From the NCBI RefSeq assembly GCF_947500655.1, contig NZ_CANMSK010000018.1, positions 1-64,000 on the forward strand: 64,000 nucleotides of DNA, in the 5' to 3' direction. A program made the translations under genes and the position numbers. A model generated the notes under the pieces. It had not been told where the DNA came from. It ran no database searches and worked only from the letters and a program-made list of their open reading frames with translations. How positions within the stretch are numbered: position 1 is the first letter of the stretch; each line of letters opens with the position of its first letter. The DNA is from an uncultured Psychrosphaera sp. Lineage in GTDB: Bacteria; Pseudomonadota; Gammaproteobacteria; Enterobacterales; Alteromonadaceae. This document shows, piece after piece, positions 9,086 to 18,821 of this stretch.

Positions 9086-11902
9086 TTAAAACAAGCTTTG
9101 CCAAATATCGAGTACCTTGTCACGGCTATCTTCTATTTCGTTAAGTTGAGATAGCTTTTCATCACCATTTAATGACGCTGTGTGGTAAAGGCGTCGATAC
9201 AAAATATACGCATCCACCAGCTCTTTATTATCAGACTCTGAGATTAAATTAAGTTTTGCGGCTTGTTGTAAAATTCTTATATTATCTGGTAAGTCAGTAA
9301 GTTCAGGATATTGGTAACTTTTGGATAAGACTAAAAACTGGCTAATAAATTCGATATCAGCAATGCCACCTCTTGACTGTTTCAAGTCAAAAAAGCCTTC
9401 TTTTTCTTTATTTAGATTATCAAACATCTTAACCCGCATAGACGCGATATCTTTTTTAAGTAAATCCGCATCTCTTTGTTTAGTTAAAATATCATGACGA
9501 ATTTGATTAAATCTTTGGCCTAAATGTTCATCTCCGAGAATAAAGCGAGAGCGTACTAACGCTTGATGCTCCCAAGTCCAAGCTTCGGTCTGTTGATATT
9601 CTGCAAAGGTTTCAATATTAATAGCTAATAAACCAGATGCACCGGATGGACGTAAACGCGTATCGACTTCATATAATTCCCCCGACAAGGTGCGAGTAGT
9701 AAAGATATGCATAACACGCTGCGACAGTTTTAAATAAAACTGCCTAGAATCAATTGGCTTTTTACCGTCTGTTGGCTGTGAGCTATTACAGTTATGAACA
9801 AACACTATATCTAAGTCTGAGCCGTAACCTAGTTCGTAACCACCTAACTTACCGTAACCAATAACACCAAAGTTTTTATGTTCAAATGAACTACCAACAG
9901 GATAACCATATTTAGCAATCATCTGCGCCCAAGCAATTTCAACCGCGAAATTTAAACACACACTGGCTAATTCAGTTAAGTGATCGCTTACTTGCATTAA
10001 GTTCATCACACCTTGAACGTCACAAGCGGCGATGGCCAATTGGGTGGATAATTTAAATTGGCGTAACACTTCCATTTGTAATTCTAAGTCGTCCGGTTCA
10101 ACGCGTAATAAACTGCGTCTTAAATCTGAATGGTAACTTGTCAATTCTGCTGGGGAGTAAAGTAATTTGGGATCAATTAATAAGTCGAGTAGTAAGGGAA
10201 ATTTTGTTAGCTCTTTTCCGATGAAGTGACAAGAAGTTACCAGTTTAACTAATTGCGTTCTAGCACCTTGGTTTTCATCTAACAATTCTAAATATGTGGT
10301 TCTGGATGCAATTTTTTTAACTAAGTTAAATACCGCTGTAGCTTGGTCTAACTTTATATTTTGTGACTCGCACTCGGCAAATAACAGAGGCATTAATAAG
10401 TCCAACTTATCTTGCCCACGACTGCCACTAACCGAGTTGGCTAGCTCTTTTTTCAGTTGCTGAATAAGTACAATATCCGCTTCATCTTCAGACTGTTCAT
10501 CACTGTGCAGCCAAATATCACGCCACTTACTAATTAAGTGATCTTCTTGTTGGTTAGAGTCTTGCGGTGTTTCACCTATTACATTAATAAATACGTGATT
10601 TATTTTTTGACTATGTTGTTTAAACGCCTCTAAAAATGCAGACCAAGAGTCCAATTTAAATAGCGTGATTAATGCAAGTTGCTTTAATTCATCCTGTGGC
10701 AAGGTTTGAGTTTGCTCATCTGCAAAAGCTTGTAAATACTGTTCACATTGACGTAACCACAAATAACTGGTTTTAAGCTGCTCAGACTCTTCTACGGTAA
10801 AAACAGATAACGCGACTAGTTCAGGTAAGGTTTTTAATAGGCTTTGTTTTTGTAACTGTGCGTCTTTGCCACCACGTAACATTTGCAACGCTTGGACAAT
10901 AAATTCAGCTTCCCTAATTCCGCCCTCACCTAATTTAATATTAAGCTTAAGGTTTCTGCGTTTTACTTCTTGTTGTATTTGCAGTTTCATCTTTCTAAGA
11001 GCATCAATCACGCTGTAATCAATATAACGACGATATACAAAGGGTTTCAACACTTGTAGTAATAATTGCTGCTGCGTCTGTTCTGTGTCGGTAATAGCAG
11101 AGCTTAAACCTAAAGGCCGTGCTTTTAATAATGCGTAACGTTCCCACTCGCGACCTTGATCTTGATAATAATCTTCAAGTGCATCAAAGCTACTAACTAA
11201 CGGGCCGCTATCGCCAAATGGCCGTAAACGCATATCGACTCTAAAAACTCGACCATCTGCGGTAACCGAGTCGAGCAATTGAATTATTTTTTGCGCCATT
11301 TTTGTGAAGTAAATTTGGAAGTCTTCACTGCGACGTCCTGTACTGGTTTCACCTTTTTCGGCATAAGCAAAAATCAGATCGATATCGGAAGAGAAATTCA
11401 GTTCACCGCCACCTAATTTCCCCATACCTAGAGCAATTAAAGCTATTTCATTGCCTTGCGGATCAAGAGCTAATCCGGAACGAGCTGACATTTGTATCTT
11501 CACCCACTCTCTCACTAACAGATAAAATTGGTCTGCCAAATTAGATAGGTTTGTCATTGTGGATTCAATTGTTTGTAGCTTAAGAAAGTCTCTTGCGGCA
11601 TACACTGACATAACAAAATGACGAAAGCTTCTTAGCTTATGTAGAAAACTTACTTCATCTAACTGTAAAGATGCTTGATCTATAAAAGCAATCTCAGTTA
11701 ATAACTCGCTCTGGTTATTCAGTGTTAAAAAGTATTCAGCAACATTTTGATAACGTTGACAGGTTTGAAAGATAAACTCGCTAACCCCTAATAAGGTCAA
11801 GGTAACTTGAGTGCCTACTTCGGTGGCGTTAACGTCTGGCCATTTTTCTAATACGCTTTGTAGGCGTAATTCAGCTTGCGAGCTTAGTTCTTGTGGCAAC
11901 AT
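9086..11902 (-). CDS. glnE: bifunctional glutamine synthetase adenylyltransferase/deadenylase
   Basis: A 938-residue GlnE. It adenylylates and deadenylylates glutamine synthetase in response to glutamine and the PII protein (a glnB gene lies at 17438-17776). Two nucleotidyltransferase domains are visible: GMGKLGGGELNFSSDIDL (about residue 158 on), usually the deadenylase half, and GYGKLGGYELGYGSDLDI (about 675 on), usually the adenylylase half. Both keep the G-S-x-D-x-D metal-binding core. The length matches the E. coli enzyme (946). It lies 73 bases downstream of ygiF, the same order as in E. coli. Confidence 0.97.
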   Translation of the reverse strand: MLPQELSSQAELRLQSVLEKWPDVNATEVGTQVTLTLLGVSEFIFQTCQRYQNVAEYFLTLNNQSELLTEIAFIDQASLQLDEVSFLHKLRSFRHFVMSVYAARDFLKLQTIESTMTNLSNLADQFYLLVREWVKIQMSARSGLALDPQGNEIALIALGMGKLGGGELNFSSDIDLIFAYAEKGETSTGRRSEDFQIYFTKMAQKIIQLLDSVTADGRVFRVDMRLRPFGDSGPLVSSFDALEDYYQDQGREWERYALLKARPLGLSSAITDTEQTQQQLLLQVLKPFVYRRYIDYSVIDALRKMKLQIQQEVKRRNLKLNIKLGEGGIREAEFIVQALQMLRGGKDAQLQKQSLLKTLPELVALSVFTVEESEQLKTSYLWLRQCEQYLQAFADEQTQTLPQDELKQLALITLFKLDSWSAFLEAFKQHSQKINHVFINVIGETPQDSNQQEDHLISKWRDIWLHSDEQSEDEADIVLIQQLKKELANSVSGSRGQDKLDLLMPLLFAECESQNIKLDQATAVFNLVKKIASRTTYLELLDENQGARTQLVKLVTSCHFIGKELTKFPLLLDLLIDPKLLYSPAELTSYHSDLRRSLLRVEPDDLELQMEVLRQFKLSTQLAIAACDVQGVMNLMQVSDHLTELASVCLNFAVEIAWAQMIAKYGYPVGSSFEHKNFGVIGYGKLGGYELGYGSDLDIVFVHNCNSSQPTDGKKPIDSRQFYLKLSQRVMHIFTTRTLSGELYEVDTRLRPSGASGLLAINIETFAEYQQTEAWTWEHQALVRSRFILGDEHLGQRFNQIRHDILTKQRDADLLKKDIASMRVKMFDNLNKEKEGFFDLKQSRGGIADIEFISQFLVLSKSYQYPELTDLPDNIRILQQAAKLNLISESDNKELVDAYILYRRLYHTASLNGDEKLSQLNEIEDSRDKVLDIWQSLF

Positions 11903-11975
11903 ATAGATTTATTTCCATCATCTGAATCAATCGTTAAAATAGTCCCTGTTATGCTAAAGGCTACTTACTCTGCTT

Positions 11976-13535
11976 TTACCAATACGGTTTTAGTTTAGTT
12001 GTTGCAATAACCGAAGCATCCAAAGCCATTTGTAAGCTTTGTTGTTTTGACTGTAGCCATTTAATTGCTGACTTTTCATCATCATCGTCTTTAGTATTAG
12101 CTAATAATATTTGCTCTGACTTTTGTAATAAAATGGTTTCTTCAAAGCCAACCATCAGATTTAATAGATGACTGCGGAAGTTTTTACGTTCTTCACAAAC
12201 AAACAGACTATCCACACAAACACCCGTTAATAACACTTTAGTTAATGGCAAAAATGTTGACTCTACGCCTGATATATTGGTTTGTTTAGGCAAGGCTAAC
12301 AATGCCTCTTTTAATGTAATCCAATAATAATCCAACCAGGTTTCTGATACTTCAACCATAGGAATTGTTAGTTGATTTAAAGCATCCAAAGGCATTTCAT
12401 TACGCCATTGCTTTTTATTTATCCATTGAATAAAGCTCAAAAACAAATGGTTATACTCAGTTGAGCTAAATTTACTGAGGGATTTTTCAATTTTATCATC
12501 TGGCATTTTGATAGAAGCCAATGTAGAGCGTAAATATTCACTTTTATCTATGTCTTTTCTATATGGGCTTTTTCGTCCAGTTAATTGCTCTAACTGATAA
12601 AATGCTTCAATCCAACTATGGTCGCCTCGACATTGCTTAAATTGCTCAATGTATTTTTGGCATTGGCTATTAGGTAAGTATTTAGAAAATAATTGCAGTA
12701 TGTGAATAATTAATGAAAAACCATCGAGTACCCGACGTAACGACTTTAACGTTTTCTTCTGGGCAAACACAACTTCATGATGCTGAATAAAGTTTATTGC
12801 GTAACTAAGCAATTTAATAAAAGCGGGTTCTATTTGCTGATCATTAGAAAGTTGGCAAAGCTCTAAATTTTTACTTTCCAAGACAATATCTTGCGCTAGC
12901 ATGTAGCCTCTAGCCGCTTTACTTAAATAGCCTAATTTGGCATTTATTTTTGTCGTTAAGTAAGTCGCAATTTCTATTAGGTCGGAGACATCACCACTAA
13001 CAATTTCTAATTCAAACTCTGAAATTTCTTGTTGGCGAACTTCACCTTCTTGATTAACTTCAACATAACCTTTGTCTAACACACATTCAACAACTGCCCC
13101 ATTGGCTGTTGTTATTAACCATATTTGTCTAGTAAAATTAGTTTCAAATACTTTGGTTAATCGAGACTGAACATCTTGCGCCACAAAACCTTGTGGCCAA
13201 ATAGATGGAGAGAATAAAGTTAAATCAGCAAATACAGACTCGGTATTGGTATTATTTAGCGCTTCAGTGTATTCAGGACGCTGTTGCAATCCACCGATAT
13301 CTTTACCCGCTAACTTGATAGTTTGTTCCATACGGCAACTGCCGTTGTCAGCTTCACTACGGCGGGTTCGTAAACCAAAATCCCACTGACGAAGTGTATT
13401 ATCCTGAGTGTCGTAATAGGCATTTGACAATTTCAGCGTAGGTTTATGCTCAATCTGATACTGGCTATCTTCTAATGTCTTAGATAACAACGAACTATCA
13501 AGGCTTGATACTAAAAACTTTAATTCAATTTCCAT
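11976..13535 (-). CDS. ygiF: CYTH-CHAD inorganic triphosphatase
   Basis: A 519-residue protein with an N-terminal CYTH domain (residues 1-205) and a C-terminal helical CHAD-type region (about 225-500). The opening MEIELKFLV carries the ExExK signature, and alternating charged residues (YYDTQDNTLRQWDFGLRTRR; EFELEI) line the triphosphate tunnel. E. coli YgiF hydrolyses inorganic tripolyphosphate with Mg2+ or Mn2+, and CHAD domains bind polyphosphate. The CHAD part here is weakly conserved. The ygiF-glnE order and the divergent ygiM upstream are conserved with enterobacteria, supporting orthology. Confidence 0.88.
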   Translation of the reverse strand: MEIELKFLVSSLDSSLLSKTLEDSQYQIEHKPTLKLSNAYYDTQDNTLRQWDFGLRTRRSEADNGSCRMEQTIKLAGKDIGGLQQRPEYTEALNNTNTESVFADLTLFSPSIWPQGFVAQDVQSRLTKVFETNFTRQIWLITTANGAVVECVLDKGYVEVNQEGEVRQQEISEFELEIVSGDVSDLIEIATYLTTKINAKLGYLSKAARGYMLAQDIVLESKNLELCQLSNDQQIEPAFIKLLSYAINFIQHHEVVFAQKKTLKSLRRVLDGFSLIIHILQLFSKYLPNSQCQKYIEQFKQCRGDHSWIEAFYQLEQLTGRKSPYRKDIDKSEYLRSTLASIKMPDDKIEKSLSKFSSTEYNHLFLSFIQWINKKQWRNEMPLDALNQLTIPMVEVSETWLDYYWITLKEALLALPKQTNISGVESTFLPLTKVLLTGVCVDSLFVCEERKNFRSHLLNLMVGFEETILLQKSEQILLANTKDDDDEKSAIKWLQSKQQSLQMALDASVIATTKLKPYW

Positions 13536-13756
13536 TTATGTGACTTTTTCTTATGGTAGGAAAAGTTAAGTAATGTGCAGGTTACCTAACCATTAAACTA
13601 AACTCAATATTTTCCATTGCAGCTTATAAAGCTAATTTAATTAATAAAAACTAAAGTTGCTTCTACAGACTAAACAATAAGTACTTGAACTCCCTTGCGT
13701 AAAAACCTAACATCAAGGATAGATAAATTTTTAGAACTAAAAATAAGATACTTGCA

Positions 13757-14497
13757 ATGGAAAATAAACGAATAAAGCTAACTATCGCCATGCTACTTTG
13801 TGGCTTAACTCTATCAAATTCTGCACTTGCAGAACCAGAAGTGGAGCCTACTGAGCCGGAAACTAAAGCAATAAATGCTGAAGAAAAAACAGACGCGGCA
13901 TCAACTCCTGAAACTGTAGCAGTTCCTGCAGTAGTAGCGGAAACAGTTGAGAAAAAGAGCCCAATAGTTAAAGTCACTCCATATGAAATGTTTATAAGTG
14001 ATGAATTATTTGTATACATTCACTCTGGTAGTAGTAGCCGTTATCGCATTATTGGTCGTGTTCCAGCGAGTGACAAAGTAACGGTTATCACAAAAAATGT
14101 GAATACCGGTTGGTTAGAAATAAAATTAAGTGATAACAAAACAGGTTGGATAGACTCAACTTTGTTAGTAGATACTGCAGGAGTAAAGGCTAAGCTAGCT
14201 ACAGCTAACGCCACAATTAAAGACTTAAACGTTAAAATGTCTAAACTAGGTAAAGTATCTACCGATGATTTAGAAGTTTTAGAAACTGAGATAGCTCAAT
14301 TAACAACAAGCAACTCAACGTTATCAGAAAAATTATTAGCCGCAACAACTGAAAATGAAACGTTACGAGCTTCAGTTGAGCAAATAGATGAAACAAAACG
14401 TATTTTAGCTAAGCTATATGATGTTGGTGCCGTGTTACTTGGTGTATTTTTTGGTTGGTTATTAACTCGCCGTAATAAACAAAAACAGTGGAACTAA
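13757..14497 (+). CDS. ygiM: SH3-domain envelope protein, YgiM family
   Basis: A 246-residue protein with a signal peptide ending near SALA (residue 26), a Glu/Thr/Ala-rich linker, a bacterial SH3 domain (about 74-140, with YIHSGSSSRYRIIGRVPASDKV and TGWIDSTLL), a coiled coil (about 145-215) and a C-terminal membrane helix (about 218-238) followed by the basic end RRNKQKQ. The architecture matches E. coli YgiM. SH3b domains usually bind peptidoglycan or partner proteins; the function is not established. It is divergent from ygiF across 221 bases that must hold both promoters. A strong hairpin terminator follows. Confidence 0.88.
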   Translation: MENKRIKLTIAMLLCGLTLSNSALAEPEVEPTEPETKAINAEEKTDAASTPETVAVPAVVAETVEKKSPIVKVTPYEMFISDELFVYIHSGSSSRYRIIGRVPASDKVTVITKNVNTGWLEIKLSDNKTGWIDSTLLVDTAGVKAKLATANATIKDLNVKMSKLGKVSTDDLEVLETEIAQLTTSNSTLSEKLLAATTENETLRASVEQIDETKRILAKLYDVGAVLLGVFFGWLLTRRNKQKQWN

Positions 14498-14528
14498 GTT
14501 TTTCTTAACAACTTATACCTAAGAAATA

Positions 14529-14565
14529 AAAAAGCTCAGTCATAATATTATGAACTGAGCTTTTT
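14529..14565. terminator. bidirectional terminator after ygiM
   Basis: GCTCAGT / ACTGAGC stem with an AT-rich self-complementary loop, flanked by A and T runs. It lies between the converging ygiM and PAS-GGDEF genes. Confidence 0.85.
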
Positions 14566-14593
14566 ATTATCTATCGATTTATTCTGCTGTATT

Positions 14594-15562
14594 TTATTCA
14601 GGCTGTGTATATATTTCTACTTTATTTCGGCCTGACATTTTTGCTTTATATAATGCTGAGTCCGTTACTTCAATCCAGTTCTGATGTGAACTCAATTCAC
14701 CGGTAAATTCAGCTATCCCCAAACTTATTGTAAATTGGAATTCAAATTCATTATAAGAAACAACAGATTCCTCAACCATAATCCTTAAACGTTCTGCAAA
14801 TATGTAGGCTTCTTTTGCTGTAGTACCCGTTAAAATAACGCCGTATTCTTCGCCACCATAACGTCCACCAATATCGGTTTCTCTTAAATTTTTCTTCAGT
14901 ATTTTAGCTAAATGCAAGATAGCTTCATCACCGCCAGCATGACCGTATGCATCATTCACTTTTTTAAAGTGATCAATATCAAATATTAATAAACTACTAA
15001 CCGTTTGATTACGACGTTGGCGAGAAAATTCTTTTTGTAAACATTCTTCCCAGTAACCGCGGTTGTTAAGATTAGTTAATCTATCCGTTTGGCTTAGACG
15101 TTGCAGCTCATTATTGGCTTCTTGTAACTCTATTTTTGAAATAGCGACATCGGTAACATCGTAAATAATGATACACAAGTGAGTAACATCACCAGTGATA
15201 TTAGTCAGTGGAATAAAGGTTGCGTTTTGATACATAAATGGAGCAACACTGGTTATAGGGCGATAATTTTTAAATTTAAAAATATGTGCGTGTTGTTCCC
15301 AAATGGTAAATGCTCTATTTTTTAAGACAAAAACAGGGTCAATTTTTTGTAATAACCATTCTTTGTCTAACATAGGAAAGGCATCAAATAATACTTTATC
15401 CCTTACTTCATAAGGCAATAAACCACTATGGTTTTCCATAAAGCCATTCCAGACCTGAATTTTGTAATCTCGGTCTAATACAACCAATCCAACATCTACG
15501 GATTGGAACATATCCATCATCCAATGGATTTCTGATATTTCTACTGTCGCTTTTTCACTCAT
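14594..15562 (-). CDS. PAS-GGDEF diguanylate cyclase
   Basis: A 322-residue soluble protein. An N-terminal PAS-like domain (about 10-140, with VGLVVLDRDYKIQVWNGFMENHSG) is joined through a short coiled-coil linker (145-160) to a GGDEF domain (160-320). The active site is GGRYGGEEYGVIL and the metal-binding DIDHFKKVNDAYGH is intact, so it should make c-di-GMP from two GTP. The usual RxxD inhibitory site is not obvious in front of GGEEY (the segment reads LRETDIGGRYGG, where RETD fits RxxD). It starts 2 bases after the receiver-CheC gene ends, so the two are very likely cotranslated and functionally linked. Confidence 0.93.
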   Translation of the reverse strand: MSEKATVEISEIHWMMDMFQSVDVGLVVLDRDYKIQVWNGFMENHSGLLPYEVRDKVLFDAFPMLDKEWLLQKIDPVFVLKNRAFTIWEQHAHIFKFKNYRPITSVAPFMYQNATFIPLTNITGDVTHLCIIIYDVTDVAISKIELQEANNELQRLSQTDRLTNLNNRGYWEECLQKEFSRQRRNQTVSSLLIFDIDHFKKVNDAYGHAGGDEAILHLAKILKKNLRETDIGGRYGGEEYGVILTGTTAKEAYIFAERLRIMVEESVVSYNEFEFQFTISLGIAEFTGELSSHQNWIEVTDSALYKAKMSGRNKVEIYTQPE

Positions 15563-15564
15563 AA

Positions 15565-16569
15565 TTAAACATCAAATAAAAAGTTAAGTTTGTTTTTTAA
15601 CGTTGGTATTGAATCTTCAGTGATTAACAATAACAAGTCGCAATGAATATCGTAGTCTTCAATACCGTAACTGATCTCTACAGTTAATGATTTTTTCCAA
15701 TGAGTTGAGTTGCTATAAATTAAGTCGGATACATTACAATGTTGGCCCAATACAACTGGGTGGCCTTGGCTAAAGTTAAGATCTAATTGCTCAGAAAGTC
15801 CTTTTAACACTGATCCTATAAGGATATTAGAAATATCCATTAGCAGTTCAAGTTCAACACCATCATCAATTTTTTTGTTGTAATTTAATAAGCGGGCAAT
15901 ATCAACAAAGCTAGAGTCATTAAGAATTAACAATGCCTCACCTGCGACACCACCACTAATAAAGCCTTGGCAAACACCAGATGTAGAATCACTGCTTTCG
16001 ACAGAATGTAATGCCATTGAAAGCTCACTTACTTCTAATAAGTTAACATTTGGGATTGGCAATTTAACAAACACTTTTAAAACGCTAGCTAACAGGCTAC
16101 CAGCTTGTCCTATTGCTACATTTGTTATTTCTTGCAATATGTCACGGGTTTCTGGGTCTAATAACTCTTCAACTTCAGGGGCTAATGCCTCAAGTTTACT
16201 AGGCTCGGTAATGCCGTGTTTATTTAAAAGCTCTTCAAGCTTATTTTTATCAATTGGTTTTTTTATGAAATCTAATGCACCTAATGCTTTTACACGAGCA
16301 TGGGCTTCAGCTTGAATATCACCGGAAACGACAATAGTCGTCACCGCAATATTTTCATTTTTGAGTCTTTCTAGCACGCCATAACCGTCTAACACAGGCA
16401 TATTTAAGTCTAAAAATAAAATTATTGGTTTATGTTGATGGATTTTATCCATACCATCTTCGCCATTATTGGCAAAGATCACTTCGACATCCCAATCCTC
16501 AGGGAGAGAACGAGCCATCTGTTTCCGCGCCAAATTTGAATCGTCACATATTATTACTGGAATTTGCAT
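15565..16569 (-). CDS. response regulator with CheC-like phosphatase domain
   Basis: A 334-residue two-domain protein. The N-terminal receiver (residues 1-120) has the acidic pair CDD (8-10), the phospho-acceptor in FLDLNMPVLDGYG (Asp near 54), the SGD switch and the KKP lysine. The C-terminal part (about 140-330) is CheC/CheX-like, with two family helices (EITNVAIGQAGSLLASVL near 146 and DISNILIGSVLKGLSEQL near 244); this type dephosphorylates CheY-P or its own receiver. It directly precedes a PAS-GGDEF cyclase with 2 bases between them, so it probably sets that protein's signal. No histidine kinase is adjacent. Confidence 0.88.
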   Translation of the reverse strand: MQIPVIICDDSNLARKQMARSLPEDWDVEVIFANNGEDGMDKIHQHKPIILFLDLNMPVLDGYGVLERLKNENIAVTTIVVSGDIQAEAHARVKALGALDFIKKPIDKNKLEELLNKHGITEPSKLEALAPEVEELLDPETRDILQEITNVAIGQAGSLLASVLKVFVKLPIPNVNLLEVSELSMALHSVESSDSTSGVCQGFISGGVAGEALLILNDSSFVDIARLLNYNKKIDDGVELELLMDISNILIGSVLKGLSEQLDLNFSQGHPVVLGQHCNVSDLIYSNSTHWKKSLTVEISYGIEDYDIHCDLLLLITEDSIPTLKNKLNFLFDV

Positions 16570-16727
16570 ACCGCTTTTATCGACCGTAATTGGATTGAGT
16601 TGAATTATATTTAATTATAAATAACTTCACCCGAAGGTATATTTATTATTGCTTTCAAAACTATAGCACTTAGTAGACAATACGCCCTATTGTTTCAAAG
16701 AAAAATATAGGTTCTATAATATCCATT

Positions 16728-17354
16728 ATGAAATATTCAATATTAATACTACTAACTTTTTTAAGCACATTTTCAAATGCTTATGATATTCAGAAAAATC
16801 TTCCTGTCCACTTTGACCTAGTCAAGGCGGGTGATAAGCCGGTTGCTTTATTAGGCACCCAAGTAAACGTGGGACAAACAGCGCCTGATTTTAAAGTTGT
16901 CGATAATAAATTTAGTGTTAAAACATTAGCTGACTTTTCAGGTAAACCGTTACTGATAAGCGTAGTATCAAGTTTAGATACTGGAATTTGCAGTATCCAG
17001 ACAAAACGATTTAATGATGAGTTTGCAAACTTACCGCAAGATATCGTGATGTTAACAATAAGCACCGACTTACCATTTGCTCAAAAGCGCTTTTGCAAAA
17101 TGGAAAATATAGATAAAATACAAACTTTATCTGATTCGGTATGGCGCGATTTCGGTATGAGTTATGGGTTGTTAATTAAAGATATGGGTTTATTAGCCCG
17201 TGCAATTTTTGTAATTTCTCCTGAAGGTAATATTACTTATAAAGAAATTGTAAATAAATTATCAGGTCAGCCTGATTATGATGCAGCCTTAGCCGCTATA
17301 AATGCAGTTTCAGAACAAACTGAAGTAGCTGAAGAGTCTGACGAAAAAAAATAA
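16728..17354 (+). CDS. tpx: exported thiol peroxidase (Tpx-type peroxiredoxin)
   Basis: A 208-residue atypical 2-Cys peroxiredoxin. The peroxidatic Cys88 lies in SLDTGICSIQ, equivalent to E. coli Tpx DTGVC, and the resolving Cys123 lies in DLPFAQKRFC. The LLARAIFVI and EPDYDAAL-like (QPDYDAAL) segments are also typical. E. coli Tpx (168 residues) is periplasmic yet has no cleaved signal; this one has a clear N-terminal signal peptide (residues 1-18, ending SNA) and an acidic tail. It should reduce lipid and hydrogen peroxides in the periplasm. A terminator follows; it stands alone. Confidence 0.88.
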   Translation: MKYSILILLTFLSTFSNAYDIQKNLPVHFDLVKAGDKPVALLGTQVNVGQTAPDFKVVDNKFSVKTLADFSGKPLLISVVSSLDTGICSIQTKRFNDEFANLPQDIVMLTISTDLPFAQKRFCKMENIDKIQTLSDSVWRDFGMSYGLLIKDMGLLARAIFVISPEGNITYKEIVNKLSGQPDYDAALAAINAVSEQTEVAEESDEKK

Positions 17355-17380
17355 ACAGCTTTAGTTATTAAAAACAATAA

Positions 17381-17410
17381 AAAACCGGAAGTATTTGCTT
17401 CCGGTTTTTA
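17381..17410. terminator. bidirectional terminator between tpx and glnB
   Basis: AACCGGAAG/CTTCCGGTT stem with A and T runs on either side, between two converging genes. Confidence 0.87.
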
Positions 17411-17437
17411 TTGCCAATGTGAAAGTGAAACCAGCTA

Positions 17438-17803
<366 letters not shown>

Positions 17804-17863
17804 TCAATTATTAATTTTGGAATAGAATAACCACTCTAGATTAACAATAGAAGTGTTAAGTTT

Positions 17864-18697
17864 ATGAATGCAGAACAAATAATAAAAGAAATGAGAGTTC
17901 AACCAAGTATTAACGTGGAACAAGAGGTATCCAGACGTGTTGAGTTCATTAAATCAAGATTAACCAATTCAAATTTAACTTCTTTAGTTCTAGGTATTAG
18001 TGGTGGTATAGACTCAACAACCTGTGGCAAGCTTGCCCAAAAAGCGGTAGATGAACTTAATAAAGAACATAACACAGACAAATATTCATTTGCTGCCGTT
18101 AGATTGCCTTATAACGTTCAAGCCGATGAAGACGAAGCCCAACTAGCCGTTGATTTTATAAAGCCAACTCATGCTTTAACGGTTAATGTAAAAGAAGGTG
18201 TAGAAGGTATACATCAGCAAGTTGTTAACTCTCTTCCTAACTCATTAAAATCAGCTCTATCTGATCCAAGTATCGACTTTGTTAAAGGCAACGTAAAAGC
18301 GCGTATGCGTATGATTGCTCAATATGAAGTGGCAGGTCTGCTTAACGGTTTAGTACTGGGTACAGATCATTCCGCTGAGAATATCACTGGATTTTTCACT
18401 AAGTTTGGCGATGGAGCATGTGATCTTATTCCATTATTTGGTTTAAATAAAAGACAAGTACGTGCATTAGCTAGCTATTTAGGTGCTCCGCAAGTATTAG
18501 TCACAAAAGCGCCAACAGCCGATTTAGAAGAACTGGCTCCAGGTTTGGAAGATGAACACGCATTAGGTCTAACCTATGATCAAATTGATGACTTTTTGGA
18601 AGGTAAAGATATTGGTCAAGAGGCTAGTGACAAGCTAGTTGGAATATTTAACCGTACTCAACACAAGCGTGAAGCGATTCCAAGTATCTACGACTGA
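17864..18697 (+). CDS. nadE: ammonia-dependent NAD+ synthetase
   Basis: A 277-residue NadE catalysing the last step of NAD+ synthesis: deamido-NAD+ plus ATP plus NH3. The PP-loop [17 protein letters not shown] (about 43-59) binds [32 protein letters not shown] is the deamido-NAD pocket and [18 protein letters not shown] the flexible catalytic loop. The length equals E. coli NadE (275) and there is no glutaminase domain, so ammonia is the nitrogen source. Its position next to glnB may reflect nitrogen-related grouping, but NadE-PII pairing is an inference. Confidence 0.96.
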   Translation: MNAEQIIKEMRVQPSINVEQEVSRRVEFIKSRLTNSNLTSLVLGISGGIDSTTCGKLAQKAVDELNKEHNTDKYSFAAVRLPYNVQADEDEAQLAVDFIKPTHALTVNVKEGVEGIHQQVVNSLPNSLKSALSDPSIDFVKGNVKARMRMIAQYEVAGLLNGLVLGTDHSAENITGFFTKFGDGACDLIPLFGLNKRQVRALASYLGAPQVLVTKAPTADLEELAPGLEDEHALGLTYDQIDDFLEGKDIGQEASDKLVGIFNRTQHKREAIPSIYD

Positions 18698-18755
18698 TCA
18701 CCTCTGGTAGTCCAGCTTTGCCTAGTTAAGCTCTCCCTAGTTAAGATCAATCAGC

Positions 18756-18795
18756 ACAAAAAAGCGAGTCATGAAGTGACTCGCTTTTTTGTGTT
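18756..18795. terminator. terminator after nadE
   Basis: AAAAAAGCGAGTCA/TGACTCGCTTTTTT, a strong perfect stem with a short loop, between converging nadE and the HDOD gene. Confidence 0.9.
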
Positions 18796-18821
18796 ATTTA
18801 TTTACTCAAACTAAATTCACG

